Shown here piece by piece: positions 6,005-6,904 of a DNA stretch of 6,904 nucleotides. This DNA comes from Bacteroidales bacterium. GTDB taxonomy: Bacteria > Bacteroidota > Bacteroidia > Bacteroidales > Dysgonomonadaceae. Within the stretch, counting starts at the first letter, position 1; each line of letters starts with the position of its first letter. The notes below the pieces were generated by a model. That model made no database searches, was not told where the DNA came from, and was given only the letters and a program-made list of their open reading frames with translations. Location: assembly GCA_012799155.1 (NCBI GenBank), contig JAAZLV010000314.1, positions 1-6,904 on the forward strand, in the 5' to 3' direction. The position numbers and the translations under genes are program-made.

Positions 6005-6904
6005 TTAACTCAGTTCGAGTCCAAACTCATCAGAAAGTTTTTGGAGAGAAGAGTTCTGTTTTGTCATCTCTTCAAAGATTTCACGCGAGGTGAGTGCCTT
6101 GCGGATGGCATTCCCCTCTGCAATCCTGATTGACATGGTGATCTCTCCATTGTCTAACTTCTCACGTAGAAAAGAGAGAATGGAGTAGCTGTAGTCATTG
6201 AGATATTGACTGTTCAACTCCGTGTTTACTTCCACCTCGAAGAGCTCTTCGCCGATCAATCGTGGCAGATAAAGTGTCATGGTGTTTTTCAACAATTTTT
6301 CTTCAGTGAGCTGCTCTGCAAATTCTTTCCAGGCTGCCAACAGTTCCTCCTCGCTGAATTGACGCGATCCGGAGACCTCTTTCACCTCACCGGTTGATTC
6401 GGGTTCATTCACTTTATTTTCGGAGAGTGAACTGAGTGATACACCCATACCGTATACCGAGGTGTATTTTTTTTTCTGTGTACTACTCTTTCCGGGAGGG
6501 GGGGCAGGAGCATAGGACTCACCTTCTGAATCAGCCACTTCCGACCGTTGGGAGATGTGCTCTGTTGCCTCCTGTGGTGGTTTCTCTGCTGTGGTAATAT
6601 CCTCTGTTGACTTGTTAACAGGTTTGCTTGTTGCTTTTGTTGCTTCTTGGTTGCTGCTGCCTTTGTGTCCTGCCTCAATCGGTTTCAGACTCTTTTTTTT
6701 TTCGTCCTTCGCCAACGTGCCTTTTTCATTGAGCTGGCACAACTTGATCAGCATCAGCTCCAACATCAAACGCTTGTTTTTGCTGATACGGTAGTTGAGG
6801 TCACAATCGTTGGCAATAGCTATTGCTTCATAGAGAAATGCGTTATTGCATCTTTTTGCCATCCCGGTATAACGATCGCGGATAGAAGCACCCACCTGGA
6901 ACAA
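6005..6904 (-). CDS. dnaX: DNA polymerase III gamma/tau subunit, C-terminal part, cut by the window edge
   Basis: The frame enters from the window edge and runs 299 visible residues to TAA at 6005-6007. Visible residues 1-58 are the helical end of the clamp-loader core (domain III), recognised by FLYEAIAIANDCDLNYRISK (23-42) and KRLMLELMLIKLCQLN (44-59). Residues 60-180 are a charged, Ser/Thr/Lys/Glu/Pro-rich disordered linker, as in tau proteins. Residues 183-299 form a folded tail, starting FSEEELLAAWKEFAEQL, of the type found at the end of Bacteroidota DnaX and presumed to contact the polymerase. The ATPase and zinc domains lie outside the window. The linker holds two long A-runs on the coding strand (A10 and A9), the first right after the core. 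This suggests that a shorter gamma-like product is made as well as tau. The M15 lipoprotein gene follows 45 bp downstream. Confidence 0.88.
   Translation of the reverse strand: MFQVGASIRDRYTGMAKRCNNAFLYEAIAIANDCDLNYRISKNKRLMLELMLIKLCQLNEKGTLAKDEKKKSLKPIEAGHKGSSNQEATKATSKPVNKSTEDITTAEKPPQEATEHISQRSEVADSEGESYAPAPPPGKSSTQKKKYTSVYGMGVSLSSLSENKVNEPESTGEVKEVSGSRQFSEEELLAAWKEFAEQLTEEKLLKNTMTLYLPRLIGEELFEVEVNTELNSQYLNDYSYSILSFLREKLDNGEITMSIRIAEGNAIRKALTSREIFEEMTKQNSSLQKLSDEFGLELS
6467..6475 (-). other. dnaX: A9 slippery run in the dnaX linker
   Basis: The coding strand reads CAG AAA AAA AAA TAC, nine As, encoding KKK at visible residues 144-146, with an in-frame A AAA AAA heptamer. Gaining one A leads to TAA at 6414-6416. 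Losing one leads to TGA at 6409-6411. Either way the tau tail is lost after about 20 foreign residues. It is weaker than the A10 site as a designed signal because the stops are further away. Confidence 0.4.
6693..6702 (-). other. dnaX: A10 slippery run in dnaX, candidate gamma/tau frameshift site
   Basis: The coding strand reads GAA AAA AAA AAG AGT, ten consecutive As, right after the clamp-loader core. The last seven bases read A AAA AAG in frame, the heptamer used for -1 frameshifting in E. coli dnaX. Inserting one A, or a -1 shift, gives KKK-E-S-E-T-D then TGA at 6675-6677. Losing one A, or a +1 shift, gives KK-R-V then TGA at 6685-6687. An SD-like AAGGA lies just upstream (6705-6709). Downstream only a marginal 5-bp stem with a bulge can be drawn. 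Confidence 0.6.

Noticed and set aside
6595..6660. Repeated AAGCAAC-like units in the dnaX linker as a tandem repeat
   Set aside because: The copies are imperfect and irregularly spaced, consistent with a low-complexity Ala/Thr/Lys/Ser linker rather than a true repeat array.
6409..6678. 89-codon minus-strand reading frame inside dnaX as a separate gene
   Set aside because: It is the alternative frame of the low-complexity linker. Its only interest is as the product expected if one A were lost at the A9 run.
1..6904. Mobile elements, CRISPR, defence or toxin-antitoxin systems, tRNA/rRNA genes
   Set aside because: All convincing reading frames are core housekeeping or envelope genes. No terminal repeats, transposase motifs, regularly spaced repeats or RNA gene signatures were seen.

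Overview
The window looks like chromosomal core DNA of a member of the Bacteroidales (Bacteroidota). Two things point there. Several gene starts are preceded by the Bacteroidota-type promoter (-7 box TAnnTTTG, at best with a TTTG-like -33 box), and most genes lack a Shine-Dalgarno sequence. The gene content is also typical: Bacteroidales-style upp, DUF4369/thioredoxin-like lipoprotein, comM, M15 lipoprotein and a dnaX with a long tau tail. Assignment below order is not supported. No mobile element, CRISPR array, tRNA or rRNA is visible.

Layout: (1) 1-478, minus strand, the N-terminal 159 codons of ATP-dependent PEP carboxykinase (pckA), cut by the window edge. (2) 479-726, a divergent control region with a promoter for each flanking gene and a perfect 24-bp palindrome. 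(3) 727-1386, plus strand, uracil phosphoribosyltransferase (upp). (4) 1383-2372, minus strand, a family 2 glycosyltransferase with C-terminal membrane helices, converging on upp with interlocked stop codons. (5) 2373-2595, a second divergent promoter region. (6) 2596-3714 and 3737-5278, plus strand, a probable two-gene operon: a lipoprotein with a cysteine-free thioredoxin-like domain, then the ComM/YifB AAA+ ATPase. (7) 5282-5959, minus strand, an M15-type peptidoglycan peptidase lipoprotein that appears to start with TTG. (8) 6005-6904, minus strand, the C-terminal 300 codons of DNA polymerase III gamma/tau (dnaX), probably co-transcribed with the M15 gene.

The genes serve different housekeeping roles: gluconeogenesis/anaplerosis (pckA), pyrimidine salvage (upp), surface glycan synthesis (glycosyltransferase), the cell envelope (two lipoproteins), DNA recombination during transformation (comM) and replication (dnaX). 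They do not form one obvious system.

The most interesting signal is in dnaX. An uninterrupted A10 run on the coding strand lies just after the clamp-loader core. It contains an in-frame A AAA AAG heptamer, and both alternative frames hit a stop within a few codons. This is the arrangement expected for making a short gamma-like protein by transcriptional slippage or -1 ribosomal frameshifting, as known from Thermus and E. coli. A second A9 run lies further along the same linker.
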